Source of the DNA: Phormidesmis priestleyi ULC007
GTDB lineage: Bacteria > Cyanobacteriota > Cyanobacteriia > Leptolyngbyales > Leptolyngbyaceae
Direction: 5' to 3'
Length of the DNA stretch: 64,000 bases
Assembly: GCF_001895925.1 (NCBI RefSeq)
Contig: NZ_MPPI01000015.1
Location: forward strand, 1-64,000
In this document: positions 10,601-19,136 of the stretch, one piece after another
Numbering within the stretch: the stretch's first letter is position 1
Layout: each line of letters opens with the position of its first letter
The notes under the pieces: model-generated
What the model saw: the letters and a program-made list of their open reading frames with translations, nothing else
Databases searched by the model: none
What the model was told of the DNA's origin: nothing
Made by a program: the position numbers and the translations under genes

Positions 10601-11573
10601 CCACATTATTTTTGATGGTTGGTCTATTGGATTGCTGTTGCAAGAGTTGACTACGTTGTATGAAGCCTATCAAAATGGGCAAGACAATCCACTGCAACCT
10701 CTGGAATTTCAATATAAGGATTATGCAACTTGGCAGAATACCTTCTTGAATAGTCACCAGGCGCGGGTGCATCAAGCCTATTGGCAACAAAAGTTACAAG
10801 ACCTTCGCCCCTTAGATTTGCCTACCGACTATCCGAGATCGACCCTGCAAACGTTTCAAGGAGCCGTTATACCCTTGAACCTGTCTACCCAATTAGTCAA
10901 GATGCTGGAGGAATTTAGCAAGCAACACGAAGTCAGTCAGTTCGCGATCGTTCTAGCGGTGATCAAGGCGTTGCTGCATCGTTATACGAGCAAAGCAGAT
11001 ATTATTGTGGCCACCCCTGTTTCCGAGCGAACTCAAGCAGATTGGGAAACTCAAATTGGTCTTTATCTCAATACCGTTGTGTTGAGAGATCATGTTAGCG
11101 GACAAGACCGATTTGTCGATTTGCTGCAACGAGTAAAACAGACGGCTCTAGACGCTTTCATACACCAGATTTATCCCTTCAATAAATTGGTACAGGAGTT
11201 ACCGATTCAGCGAGATCTGAGCCACAATCCTGTGTTTGATGTTGGGTATACCTGGATGGATGAAATTGGTTCTCAGATCGAGCAAATCATCCTTTCTCAC
11301 ATCAAGGTTACCCAAATTCCTCTGGAGCATGAGCAAAAGACCGCCGTCACGGATTTATGGTTTTATTTTGAAAGCCGTGGTGATTGCATTGCAGGTTACT
11401 TGACCTACAATTGCAATTTGTTTCGGGAAGAAACAGCCCATTTTATCAACCAGGCATTGATTAAAATCCTGGAGCAAGTACTTAACAATCCAGAGCTAGA
11501 AATTAACGTACTGAACCTTGCAGATGAGGTCGAAATGACTAAAGCGCAAATCACTGTGGAGCTAAATTTATAG
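7662..11573 (+). CDS. NRPS2: half-C-A(Asn?)-PCP-C
   Basis: This 1303-residue NRPS starts with about 270 residues that match only the C-terminal lobe of a condensation domain and lack HHxxxDG. An intact adenylation domain follows (YTSGSTGLPKG near 408, YNEYGPTEATVG, YRTGDLG, LTANGKL), then a PCP (GANSL, Ser near 795) and a complete C domain (HHIIFDG near 977). Pocket residues read by eye give D-L-T-K-I-G-E-V-G-K, the pattern known for Asn. The ORF follows NRPS1 by 17 bp with a GGGAG-like ribosome binding site, so the two are co-transcribed. The complete C domain at the end should link this residue to the one on NRPS3. Substrate assignment is inference from the code. Confidence 0.9.
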   Translation: MDMDIRRVISEDFWIDQLRGFEPHGFIPLNRQQDISGSTQSHVSSFPQPIRDRLNEVTKGIPTNAYVLMAAAVAILLSRYMNTQDILIVTPRLQVSQTTGNPHAGILFLRLPVVKDGTIRNLLQIIQTTVTRAHKHQDYDLEALLRRLGAEGRNPDALFQVGFSYSALNQNHSFDDKLTLRFQIEESQIGESQKQYTLAISYNDEIFNEAFINQIAAHLLRILACVVWHPDRAISAVELLSEAERNTLLETVNATQTSYPQQKPVIDWFEEQVERSPDAIAIVCEQCSLTYRDLNQQANQVAAYLQTQGVEPEHRVGLLLTRSEYLIIAILGVLKAGGAYLPIEPEFPLERIRYMVADSDCRIILSEASQQNKWAVGAVQVTDIRELPLAPATHLTRSGDPHQLAYLMYTSGSTGLPKGVAIEHRSLMNYLYWASEYYFEQNPDRGNMALFTSPAFDLTVTTIFLPLLRGKKLYIYPDNSPEVVLETCFREDSEIDAIKLTPSHIQILNYIPVTPSNIEVVIVGGEELKPTHIQLLKERNNSIRIYNEYGPTEATVGCTIVEANPEKITIGTAIANSQIYILDEDCQLQPLGVAGEICIGGNGLARGYWNREELTQERFIVHPFYPGKRVYRTGDLGRWLDTLELEYLGRKDSQVKIRGYRIELQEIEQQLLAFSQIHDVAVVTNDSSTDPELIAYVVGSGELNLEQVRCQLSEKLPAYMIPQQMIRLERLPLTANGKLAWRSLPKPEQLKPSSTPDYVAPRDQLEAQLVEIGAEVLKQDRIGINDNLLTLGANSLKIIQIVARVRHRLGVDLNLKEVFANLRMREIAELVRVKQPLQLPPIELVTPAEHYALSQSQRQFWTSAQIGAAIAYNIPGAVVLEGSLNRQALLKAFRSLVERHEVLRTTFICVDGEPRQWISPDSNFWLEERNLTGEAEPFKSARSWIEKAATLPFDLEKETLLRVYLWQLAPMRHLLLINTHHIIFDGWSIGLLLQELTTLYEAYQNGQDNPLQPLEFQYKDYATWQNTFLNSHQARVHQAYWQQKLQDLRPLDLPTDYPRSTLQTFQGAVIPLNLSTQLVKMLEEFSKQHEVSQFAIVLAVIKALLHRYTSKADIIVATPVSERTQADWETQIGLYLNTVVLRDHVSGQDRFVDLLQRVKQTALDAFIHQIYPFNKLVQELPIQRDLSHNPVFDVGYTWMDEIGSQIEQIILSHIKVTQIPLEHEQKTAVTDLWFYFESRGDCIAGYLTYNCNLFREETAHFINQALIKILEQVLNNPELEINVLNLADEVEMTKAQITVELNL

Positions 11574-11645
11574 GGGTAAGGAGGGAAGGGATAAGGAGAG
11601 AAGAGGGAAGAAAACAGAGGGAAGAAAACAGGAGAGAGGAAAAGG
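11574..11645 (+). other. Purine-only intergenic leader with ribosome binding site
   Basis: The gap between NRPS2 and the exporter is almost entirely A and G on the plus strand, made of repeated GGGAAGA/GGAGAG units that end in a strong GGAGAGAGGA just before the exporter ATG. It contains several possible Shine-Dalgarno sequences. No terminator is visible, which supports read-through from NRPS2. Confidence 0.5.
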
Positions 11646-13433
11646 ATGAATGTATTTGAAAGTGAGTTCTGGCAGCAATTTTTAGCCATAGCTAAACCTT
11701 ACTGGTATCCATTCAACAAAGAGGTCGATGAAGCGGGCAATGAAGTTGTCAATAGACTAGATAATGAAGCGAGTAGGAGCTTTCTAGAACTGTTGTGGTC
11801 TTGGTCGATTTTGGCTCTACTGCTGTTTTTGCTGGTTTTGTTCAATGTCATCAATGCCTACGGTAGCTATGTCAATAGAGATTTGATAGATGTACTTGAA
11901 CAGAAGGATTTTACAACCTTCTTTGTCCTGTTGTTGATTTATGCCAGTCTGTTTTTAGCGATGACACCAATTCTGGCTTTTTCTCAATACTTAAGAAAAA
12001 TCCTCGCGCTTGACTGGTATAAATCGCTTACTAATTACATCTCAAACAAGTATTTTCAGGATCGGTCTTATTATCAAATTAATTTTCAGTCGGAAATTGA
12101 AAATCCCGATCAGCGGATATCCCAGGAAATTGAGCCAATTCCCAGCATGACCCTCGAAATTGCGATCGTGGTGATTGCCAAAGTTATTGAGATCATTGCA
12201 TTTCTGGGAATTATTTGGTCAATTTTTCCCTTAGCCGCGCTGGGGCTGATTGCTTATTCCATCTTGGGTAACGTTTTCATCATTTTTCTGAGTCAACAAA
12301 TGACGAAGATTGATGCCGACAAACTTGAAAGCGAAGCCAACTACAGCTATTGCCTAACTCATTTTCGCAACAATGCTGAATCGATTGCTTTTTTTCAAGG
12401 CGAAGCCCAGGAAGCGCGGTTAATCAATCAGAAATTTACTAACGTGATTCAAAATTCTGAGAGTTTGATTGGTTCGCAGCAGAGTCTAGAATTATTTGCG
12501 ATCGGCTATCAGTCTTTTCTCTATGTATTTCCGTTTGTGACGGTAGCACCCTTATATTTTTACGGTCAGATTGAATTAGGAGAAGTGTCTCAAGCCAGCA
12601 TTGCTTGTGCTCAGTATGCGGGTGCGCTATCAGTGATTGTGCAACAATTTGGTAATTTAGGTCAATTTGTGACTCTTGCGAATCGTTTATCTGCTTTCTT
12701 AGATACTTTAGACGCAACCAAGAGCCAACAGCAACCAGTCAGTACAATTGAAACGGTGGAAGCAGACCGTCTCGCGCTCGAAAATGTCAGCCTGCAAACT
12801 CCCAACTATGAGCGGGTTTTAATCCAAGATTTGTCAGTCTCAGTGACTCCTGGGGTGGGATTACTGATCGTCGGCCCTAGTGGCTGTGGCAAAAGTTCGC
12901 TGTTACGGGCGATCGCGGGGTTATGGAATGCAGGTACAGGTCGTCTGCTGCGGCCAAACCTGGAAGAGATATTATTTTTGCCTCAACGCCCTTACATGAT
13001 TTTGGGAACCCTGCGCCAGCAGCTTTTATACCCGAATAGAAATCGTCAAGGGGTTACAGATCCGGAACTGGAACAAGTTCTGCAACAAGTCAACCTTCAA
13101 GACCTGCCTGCAAGAGTCGGTGGTTTTGATGCCGAAGCCTACTGGGAAAATGTTTTGTCTTTAGGCGAGCAACAGCGCCTCGCCTTTGCACGAACCCTGG
13201 TCACTCGGCCTCGTTATATCATTTTAGATGAGGCAACGAGCGCCCTGGATTTAAACAACGAGGATAGTCTCTATCAGCAGTTGCGCCAAACAGGAACAAC
13301 CTTTATCAGTGTGGGACATCGACAAAGTTTGGTGAACTATCATCAGTTCGTTTTGGAACTCTCACGAGATACTAGCTGGCGGCTGCTTCCAGTGGAAGAT
13401 TACCAAAGCAACGCCAGCACTTGGGAATCGTGA
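11646..13433 (+). CDS. SbmA/BacA-like ABC exporter (fused permease-ATPase)
   Basis: This 595-residue half-transporter has an N-terminal membrane domain with about six hydrophobic helices (the first near 50-75: SILALLLFLLVLF). A nucleotide-binding domain follows, with Walker A GPSGCGKSS (near 410), signature LSLGEQQRL (near 505) and Walker B YIILDEATS (near 525). The membrane domain is of the ABC_membrane_2 (SbmA/YddA) type. Transporters of this type are commonly encoded in cyanobacterial peptide clusters and are thought to export the product. It is the third gene of the NRPS1-NRPS2 operon, with a strong ribosome binding site. It probably works as a homodimer in the inner membrane and exports the finished lipopeptide; that role is inferred from context. 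Confidence 0.9.
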   Translation: MNVFESEFWQQFLAIAKPYWYPFNKEVDEAGNEVVNRLDNEASRSFLELLWSWSILALLLFLLVLFNVINAYGSYVNRDLIDVLEQKDFTTFFVLLLIYASLFLAMTPILAFSQYLRKILALDWYKSLTNYISNKYFQDRSYYQINFQSEIENPDQRISQEIEPIPSMTLEIAIVVIAKVIEIIAFLGIIWSIFPLAALGLIAYSILGNVFIIFLSQQMTKIDADKLESEANYSYCLTHFRNNAESIAFFQGEAQEARLINQKFTNVIQNSESLIGSQQSLELFAIGYQSFLYVFPFVTVAPLYFYGQIELGEVSQASIACAQYAGALSVIVQQFGNLGQFVTLANRLSAFLDTLDATKSQQQPVSTIETVEADRLALENVSLQTPNYERVLIQDLSVSVTPGVGLLIVGPSGCGKSSLLRAIAGLWNAGTGRLLRPNLEEILFLPQRPYMILGTLRQQLLYPNRNRQGVTDPELEQVLQQVNLQDLPARVGGFDAEAYWENVLSLGEQQRLAFARTLVTRPRYIILDEATSALDLNNEDSLYQQLRQTGTTFISVGHRQSLVNYHQFVLELSRDTSWRLLPVEDYQSNASTWES

Positions 13434-13453
13434 ACATCGCCTCCTGCCATTTT

Positions 13454-14008
13454 CTAACTAGATACGGGCCTGTCAGGGCCAGGAAATCCTGGGGGTGTGT
13501 GGACTGGGATATCCGCTCCGATTCGCCCCATAATTGTTAAGCCCGTAGTCGCCAGTACCACTGAAATGTGGAATATCTTACCGGGATCAATTTTGCCAGT
13601 CTTCTGCAACTCGTCGAGTAAATCGATAAGGGTTGGGGAGATGGCTACGACAGCGGTGGAAACGGCACCCCAGAAAGTTTTGCTTTCAAAGATGCTTTTA
13701 GCCTGAGTTGGATCCGCTGGCTTGTCAGGACCAGGCAAACCAGCGGGTGTGTAGACTGGAGTTTCCGCCTCTATCCGGCCCATGATGGTGATGCCTGTAG
13801 TGGCCAGCAAAATTGGAATTTTGAGCATGGTGAAAGGAGAAATTTTCCCCGTCCTGAGCAACTCGTCCAGTAGGCTGGTGATGGCCGGGGCGATCGCGAC
13901 GGCAGCGCTCGAAATGGCTCCCCAAAAGGTTTCGCTTTCAAAGATACTCTTGGCTTCAGGAGCAGCGGCAGCAGGTAGGCTTGGCAATGGTTCAGAGGGG
14001 TTTTGCAT
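13454..14008 (-). CDS. Tandem-repeat hydrophobic protein, unknown function
   Basis: I do not recognise the family with certainty. The 184-residue protein is two copies of one unit of about 83 residues (about 19-102 and 103-184). Each begins AKSIFES(E/K)TFWGA, carries two hydrophobic stretches (for example LATTGITIMGR) and ends in a Pro-rich tail (GLPGPDKP / GFPGPDRP). The FESKTFWGA opening followed by short membrane-like helices recalls small holin-like proteins, but this is only a resemblance. The ATG at 14008 is preceded by AAGGA. The gene is convergent with the exporter and follows the NRPS6 stop on the same strand, separated by 330 bp. It may be unrelated to the cluster, or could act in export or self-protection; no evidence decides. 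Confidence 0.7.
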   Translation of the reverse strand: MQNPSEPLPSLPAAAAPEAKSIFESETFWGAISSAAVAIAPAITSLLDELLRTGKISPFTMLKIPILLATTGITIMGRIEAETPVYTPAGLPGPDKPADPTQAKSIFESKTFWGAVSTAVVAISPTLIDLLDELQKTGKIDPGKIFHISVVLATTGLTIMGRIGADIPVHTPPGFPGPDRPVSS

Positions 14009-14070
14009 AAAAATCCTTCCACTAAATTGTCAATTTTATTTTATTTTACATCAAGGGTTTTAGAGGTTTA

Positions 14071-14162
14071 TATAGCAATCCTAAATGAATTGTGGGATGG
14101 GCATCTTGCCCGTACAGGCTAGAAGCCTGCCCCACTTTCACAACTGAAATAGGATTGCTATA
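14071..14162. repeat. 92-bp MITE-like element (copy 1)
   Basis: The ends are 13-bp perfect inverted repeats, TATAGCAATCCTA and its complement. A related element lies at 56792-56893, sharing the TATAGCAA end, the GTGAATTGTG-like inner arm and the TAGGATTGCTATA end. It has no coding capacity. It resembles non-autonomous miniature inverted-repeat elements common in cyanobacteria. Confidence 0.65.
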
Positions 14163-14261
14163 GCAATTTTTCTTGCACTTTATCAGGTCTCGATCCTCTT
14201 GAAAACTAGGTACTTCAATCTCGTAGAGGGTAGATTCCCCGCCCCTTGGGGCGTAAGTGTC

Positions 14262-14306
14262 TAATTAAAAAAGGGCTGTTTGATACCCCGTCCGCTTGCG
14301 GCGGAG
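14262..14306 (-). terminator. Possible terminator downstream of NRPS6
   Basis: On the minus strand, just past the NRPS6 stop, a short GC-rich hairpin (arms TCCGC/GCGGA, 14291-14305) is followed about 15 nt later by a T6 run (complement of 14266-14271). The gap between stem and T-run is longer than usual, so this is a weak candidate. Confidence 0.3.
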
Positions 14307-14338
14307 TCGTTCATTGATACTGCTTAAGAACTACATTG

Positions 14339-17300
14339 TTAATTCTGGAGAGTCTGCTCCAGAATTTCATTCATCACGTGGGCGTTATGGTATAAGTATT
14401 CATTGACGAGCATATCCCCGTGATTGCCCAAGCCCTCGTAAACCGATACCTTCCCTGTAGTGATGTTAACCCAGCTATCCAGGTTATTGGAGATTGGCTG
14501 ATTCTCTTGCGAACAAATCAAATGAATATTGGCTGCTATTTGTCCATTATTGATGACATGATTTGAGTAGCGCAGGTAAGCCGTCATTTTCGTCCTGAGT
14601 TTCTCTTTGAAGTGTGGGTTGTTGAACAACTGGTTTAAATCTTTGTCTTCTTGAACAAACGTAGAGTAGTAGCCGATTTCTGCATCAACTTGCTCTTGAA
14701 TCATCGCCTCGCTGTCATTGCGTTGGCAAAATCGGGGCACGGAATCCAACATAATGATGTCTGAAACGTGACGATCGCGTTGCTCTAATCCTTTTGCTAA
14801 TTCAAAAGCCAAATTACCGCCGCCACAATACCCCAATAAGACGTAGGAACCCTCCGGTTGCGCCTTTTCCAGCAATTCTATGTAGCGGGCGACAGGATTG
14901 TTGTCTTCAATAAAGTCTAAGCCGTAGACTGAGTGAAACTTAAGCTGTTGAGCCAGTCCCTTAAACGCGATTCCATAACCCAACACAGTGGGTAAAGCAA
15001 AGAGGGGTTTCTCGCGTTCGGTACTGAGCAAGATCATCTGTTCTTTGCCAATAATGATATTCTGATCAGGCCCGATCGTGGCGATATAGCTACCGAGATA
15101 GTTACCGAGGGTGCGAATTGTGGAAAATTCAAAGACAGACTTGAGGGCGATTTCGATGCCCAGAGATTTGCGAATTCGGGAAAGCAGCGTCAATGCCTTT
15201 AAACTGTGACCGCCAAGCACAAAGAAATCATCGTCCACCCCTATACTTTTAACACCCAGTAAATCCTGCCAAATCTCAGCTAAAACTTTTTCTACACGGC
15301 TCCTGGGCAGTTCATAGGCTTGATTTTGCTTCCCAGTGAGTCCTGCTTGTTGCAACAGAGCTTTGCGGTCAAGTTTGCCGTTATGAGTTAAGGGGAACTG
15401 ATCTACTAATTGGAAATCACTTGGAATTAGGTATTGTGGTAGTTGGTCGTCAAGAAAAGCCCGAATACTCTTGACTAACGTTTCCACCTGTCCCCACTGC
15501 TCCGCTGCTTTCTCCTGCTGAGATTGGGTAGCCGTGTTGGACATTTGGCTTTGGACTCTATGTCCATAGATTTTATAAAGGTTGGTGCCTTTGAGGAGGT
15601 TGTCTTGGGCAACCTGAACTTGAAATCCGTATCTGGCTAAACGGGCTTTAACGTGTTCTAACCGCCCGTCGATGTCGTGAACTTCCACAATCAGTTGCTT
15701 AATTTTTTGCCAGTCCTCTGCATCAATACCATCCAGAACATCTAGTTCACTTTTTTCAACATCAATCTTCAACAGATCGACGTGACTGATATCTAACTCT
15801 CGCAGAACTGAGGATAGCCGTCTGAGATGAACAGTTTGGGAAAGAGATCGCATGCTGTCATCCAGTTCCTCTTCGGTTGAGAGTACTCCATTTGACCCTT
15901 TGACTTTCTCGTTGTTCAGGATAAATGATGACACGATTGTTCGATCGTCCTCAGTATCCCCATATCGACCTGACATCACAGTATTCGTGGGGTAATACGT
16001 AAACGTTTGCTGAGTTTCTTCACAGGAGAGGCTAAAGGGATAGCAATGAATCTTTTCACCATAAAGGATAGAGTTTTTACTCAAGGTTGCATAGACTGGA
16101 GGAATCGGTTCAAAAGCGTAAATTTGTGCTTCGGGATACTGCTGATGGATTAACAGTGAAAACATACCAATGTTGGCTCCCACATCGAAAACAATGTCAC
16201 CATTGCTAACGGTAATTCCATGTGCCAGGTAATTCTCTTCCTCAAAGATCTCCTGATATAGGTAATCGATTTCTTTCCGATTCATGCCAAACATCTGTAA
16301 GCCATTGGGCAACGAGTGTAACTGATTTTGAAGATTGGGATCCTCTGCGATCAGCCTAACTAACCGTCGTAGCAGGGGTGCCCGTCCAGAATCAGGGATG
16401 AGATAAGCCTTTAATTCCTGCTCCTGGTCTGGGAGTTCACGGGTCGCCACAACCGCCTCTTCAACGCCGGGGTGCTGCTTGAGCAAACCCTCCACTTCAC
16501 CCAACTCTACGCGGTGTCCTCTAATTTTCACCTGATCGTCTTTTCGACCCAGGTAGATCATTGTTCCAGTTTCCAACCATTTGCCCAAATCTCCTGAGCG
16601 GTAAAGCTTACTGGTTGGCTCTAGGGGATGTGCAATAAATTTTGCTGCACTCAAGGCAGGGTTTGTCCAATAACCATCGGCTAAACAGGAACCCGCAATA
16701 TAAATTTCACCCACACAGCCAATCGGGACAGGCTGAAGATGACTATTGAGAATGTAGACTCTGGTATTGTCTATGGGTTGACCGATCGTGATGTGATCTG
16801 GTTCTGTTACTCGATCGACAATACATCCGACAGTTGCTTCTGCTGGGCCATATTCGTTATAGATTTCCATATTCGGATTGAGAGCCAGTAATGTTTCGAC
16901 TTGCTCTTTTTTCAACTCCTCGCCACCCACAATGGCTAATTGAATCGCAGTTTGCTTTGCTTCTAATTGTTTTAAGGCTGAAATATGAGCGGGTGTCAGT
17001 TTGATAGTATCGATTTGGTTTTCCAGGTCGATAATCTGTCTGAGGGTTTGGTCAATTTCTTCTCTGTCCACTACTACGACTGTCTTGCCGAGAACCAAAG
17101 GACAGAAGAGACTGGTGATCGTTAGATCGAAAGCCGGAGAGGTAAACAGGGGCATGGTTCCCAAATTTCGCCCCCGGAAGTAGAAATTGGCACACCACTG
17201 AATGTAGTTAAAGAGACTGGAATGATTGACTGCGATGCCTTTTGGGTTGCCAGTTGAACCCGATGTAAAGATGATATAAGCCAGGTCGGCCGGGGATGGC

Positions 17301-19132
17301 AAATGGTTTGTTGAAAGTGGTTCAAGCAGATCTAGATTTTCGATGACAACCACGGTGCCAGAAAAGTTTTTCAGTTCGGTACTGAATCTCTCATCGACGA
17401 TCGCGACTTTGCTCCCAGATTCGCTGATCATTGCCAGATTTCGTTCTATGGGGGCTTTCGGATCCAGGGCCATAAATCCGCATCCCGCTTTGATCACAGC
17501 CAGTACCGCAATCACGAATTGTTCGGACGGCGAAAGCAGAATTGCGATCGGTTCACCGGGTTGCACCTGGGTTTGTGTCATCAGGTAAGCTGCGATTTTG
17601 TCAGCGGTGATACCCAGTTCCCGATAGCTGAGTTTTTTGTCAGCAAACTGTACGGCTATTGCATCTGGAGTGTGATTGGTCTGTTGTTCAATCAAGTCAA
17701 CGATGGTTTTTTCTGGCTCACGAACCGTTTTAGTCGCATTAAATTCTGATAGTAGCAGGTGGCTTTCGCGATCGCTCAGGAGTTGAATATCAGCGATCGC
17801 AATTTCCGGGAATTGCAGCACCGCTTTGATGATATTGCTCAGATGGCTCTCAAGGCGTTGGAGATAAGCCGGACTAAAAACGTTTGCATTGTATAAAAAC
17901 CGGAATTGGAGTTGATTTCCTGGAGTTACAACTACCGAGAAGTCATAATTGCTTTGTTCTACAACCTGAACTTTTTCAATTGTAAATCCATAATGAGTCG
18001 TTTCTAATGCTTCACGTACGCGATCGTGGGCAGGATAGTTTTGAAAGACAATCAGATGGTCAATCAGGCTCGACCGATGCTCACTCAATGCCTGGATATC
18101 TGCTAATGAATAATAGCTGTGTTCCATGCTGGCGATCGCATCGTTTTGAATCTGCTCCATTAATTGAGCAAATGTTAATTGCGATGTCAAACGAACCCGC
18201 ACCGGAACCGTATTGATGAACAAACCAAGCATCTGCTCAATGCCCCTAATTTCAGGAGGGCGACCCGATATTGTAGAGCCAAAAATAACGTCATCAGCAT
18301 CATGATAGTGGGCTAACAAGACTGCCCACATACTTTGAACTAGACTGTTCAGAGTAACCTGATATTGACGAGCCAACTGCTCTAACTGGCTGGTCGATTG
18401 TTCGTCTAGCGTAAAAGTAAATGTAGATAATTGATACCCCGTTGCTGCAAACTGACTTCTTGGCATCCTCACTGGATCGGTATACCCCTGCAAATACTGC
18501 TTCCAGTACTGCTGTGCCGCCTCGGTATTTTGCTGTTTTAACCAGCGAATAAAGTCGCTATAAGGTGGGGCACTACCAGGATTTGGACGCTTACCATCAA
18601 CGAGTGCCTTATAGGTGTCAATGAGTTGTCCTAGCATCAGACCAGAAGACCACCCATCTAAAAGAATGTGATGATACGTCCAGACGATTTCATAAGCATC
18701 GGGGTGCGTCTGAAAAACCGCAACCCGCATCAGTAAATCTCGATCTAACTTAAATCCTGTTTTTCGGTCTTTCTGTTGATAGGTTTTCAAAAAATCTTCT
18801 TGTTGTTTCCCTGTCAGATGCTGAATATCTTCATAGTGAAAAATTATCTGGCATTCCCTTAAAACCATTTGTAAGGGTTGGGACGCTTTTTGAGGAATTA
18901 GAATAGTTCTAAAAATGTCATTTTGTTTAAACAGCTCGTTCCAACTTTTCTCAAACAGATCAATATGAAAATCACCCGTAATTGAACAGAAAATCTGCTC
19001 TAGAAAAGTACCCAGACTTTCGTCGTAGAGCGAATGAAACAGCATTCCCGCTTGCATGGGAGTCAATGGATACAAATCCTTTAAATTTTCCTTACCTGTG
19101 CTGACACTTTGAACTTTACCTTGATTATTCAT
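14339..19132 (-). CDS. NRPS6: C-A(Asn?)-FkbM methyltransferase-PCP-TE (termination)
   Basis: This terminal NRPS has about 1597 residues from the ATG at 19132. The frame opens at 19162, but 19132 has a GAGG ribosome site inside the end of NRPS5. Order: a C domain of the kind that accepts D-residues (N-terminal LKDLYPLTPMQAGMLF, HHILLDG near 155), an A domain (FTSGSTGNPKG near 625, YNEYGPAEATVG), an inserted FkbM-type methyltransferase (about 975-1190; VFDVGANIGMFS, YAFEPIPP, LLKIDVEKSE), the A10 motif (LTHNGKLD), a PCP (GGHSL, near 1306) and a thioesterase with GYCGGG (nucleophile position near 1437) and GNHGD. Pocket residues read D-L-T-K-I-G-E-V-G-K, an Asn pattern, so a methylated Asn is the likely last residue. 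The TE has Cys where Ser is usual. It should release, and probably cyclise, the peptide. Confidence 0.9.
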   Translation of the reverse strand: MNNQGKVQSVSTGKENLKDLYPLTPMQAGMLFHSLYDESLGTFLEQIFCSITGDFHIDLFEKSWNELFKQNDIFRTILIPQKASQPLQMVLRECQIIFHYEDIQHLTGKQQEDFLKTYQQKDRKTGFKLDRDLLMRVAVFQTHPDAYEIVWTYHHILLDGWSSGLMLGQLIDTYKALVDGKRPNPGSAPPYSDFIRWLKQQNTEAAQQYWKQYLQGYTDPVRMPRSQFAATGYQLSTFTFTLDEQSTSQLEQLARQYQVTLNSLVQSMWAVLLAHYHDADDVIFGSTISGRPPEIRGIEQMLGLFINTVPVRVRLTSQLTFAQLMEQIQNDAIASMEHSYYSLADIQALSEHRSSLIDHLIVFQNYPAHDRVREALETTHYGFTIEKVQVVEQSNYDFSVVVTPGNQLQFRFLYNANVFSPAYLQRLESHLSNIIKAVLQFPEIAIADIQLLSDRESHLLLSEFNATKTVREPEKTIVDLIEQQTNHTPDAIAVQFADKKLSYRELGITADKIAAYLMTQTQVQPGEPIAILLSPSEQFVIAVLAVIKAGCGFMALDPKAPIERNLAMISESGSKVAIVDERFSTELKNFSGTVVVIENLDLLEPLSTNHLPSPADLAYIIFTSGSTGNPKGIAVNHSSLFNYIQWCANFYFRGRNLGTMPLFTSPAFDLTITSLFCPLVLGKTVVVVDREEIDQTLRQIIDLENQIDTIKLTPAHISALKQLEAKQTAIQLAIVGGEELKKEQVETLLALNPNMEIYNEYGPAEATVGCIVDRVTEPDHITIGQPIDNTRVYILNSHLQPVPIGCVGEIYIAGSCLADGYWTNPALSAAKFIAHPLEPTSKLYRSGDLGKWLETGTMIYLGRKDDQVKIRGHRVELGEVEGLLKQHPGVEEAVVATRELPDQEQELKAYLIPDSGRAPLLRRLVRLIAEDPNLQNQLHSLPNGLQMFGMNRKEIDYLYQEIFEEENYLAHGITVSNGDIVFDVGANIGMFSLLIHQQYPEAQIYAFEPIPPVYATLSKNSILYGEKIHCYPFSLSCEETQQTFTYYPTNTVMSGRYGDTEDDRTIVSSFILNNEKVKGSNGVLSTEEELDDSMRSLSQTVHLRRLSSVLRELDISHVDLLKIDVEKSELDVLDGIDAEDWQKIKQLIVEVHDIDGRLEHVKARLARYGFQVQVAQDNLLKGTNLYKIYGHRVQSQMSNTATQSQQEKAAEQWGQVETLVKSIRAFLDDQLPQYLIPSDFQLVDQFPLTHNGKLDRKALLQQAGLTGKQNQAYELPRSRVEKVLAEIWQDLLGVKSIGVDDDFFVLGGHSLKALTLLSRIRKSLGIEIALKSVFEFSTIRTLGNYLGSYIATIGPDQNIIIGKEQMILLSTEREKPLFALPTVLGYGIAFKGLAQQLKFHSVYGLDFIEDNNPVARYIELLEKAQPEGSYVLLGYCGGGNLAFELAKGLEQRDRHVSDIIMLDSVPRFCQRNDSEAMIQEQVDAEIGYYSTFVQEDKDLNQLFNNPHFKEKLRTKMTAYLRYSNHVINNGQIAANIHLICSQENQPISNNLDSWVNITTGKVSVYEGLGNHGDMLVNEYLYHNAHVMNEILEQTLQN

Positions 19133-19136
19133 CTCA

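Noticed and set aside
12439-12717. Minus-strand frame inside the exporter gene
   Set aside because: It is a shadow of the ABC transporter. The plus-strand frame has all ABC motifs.
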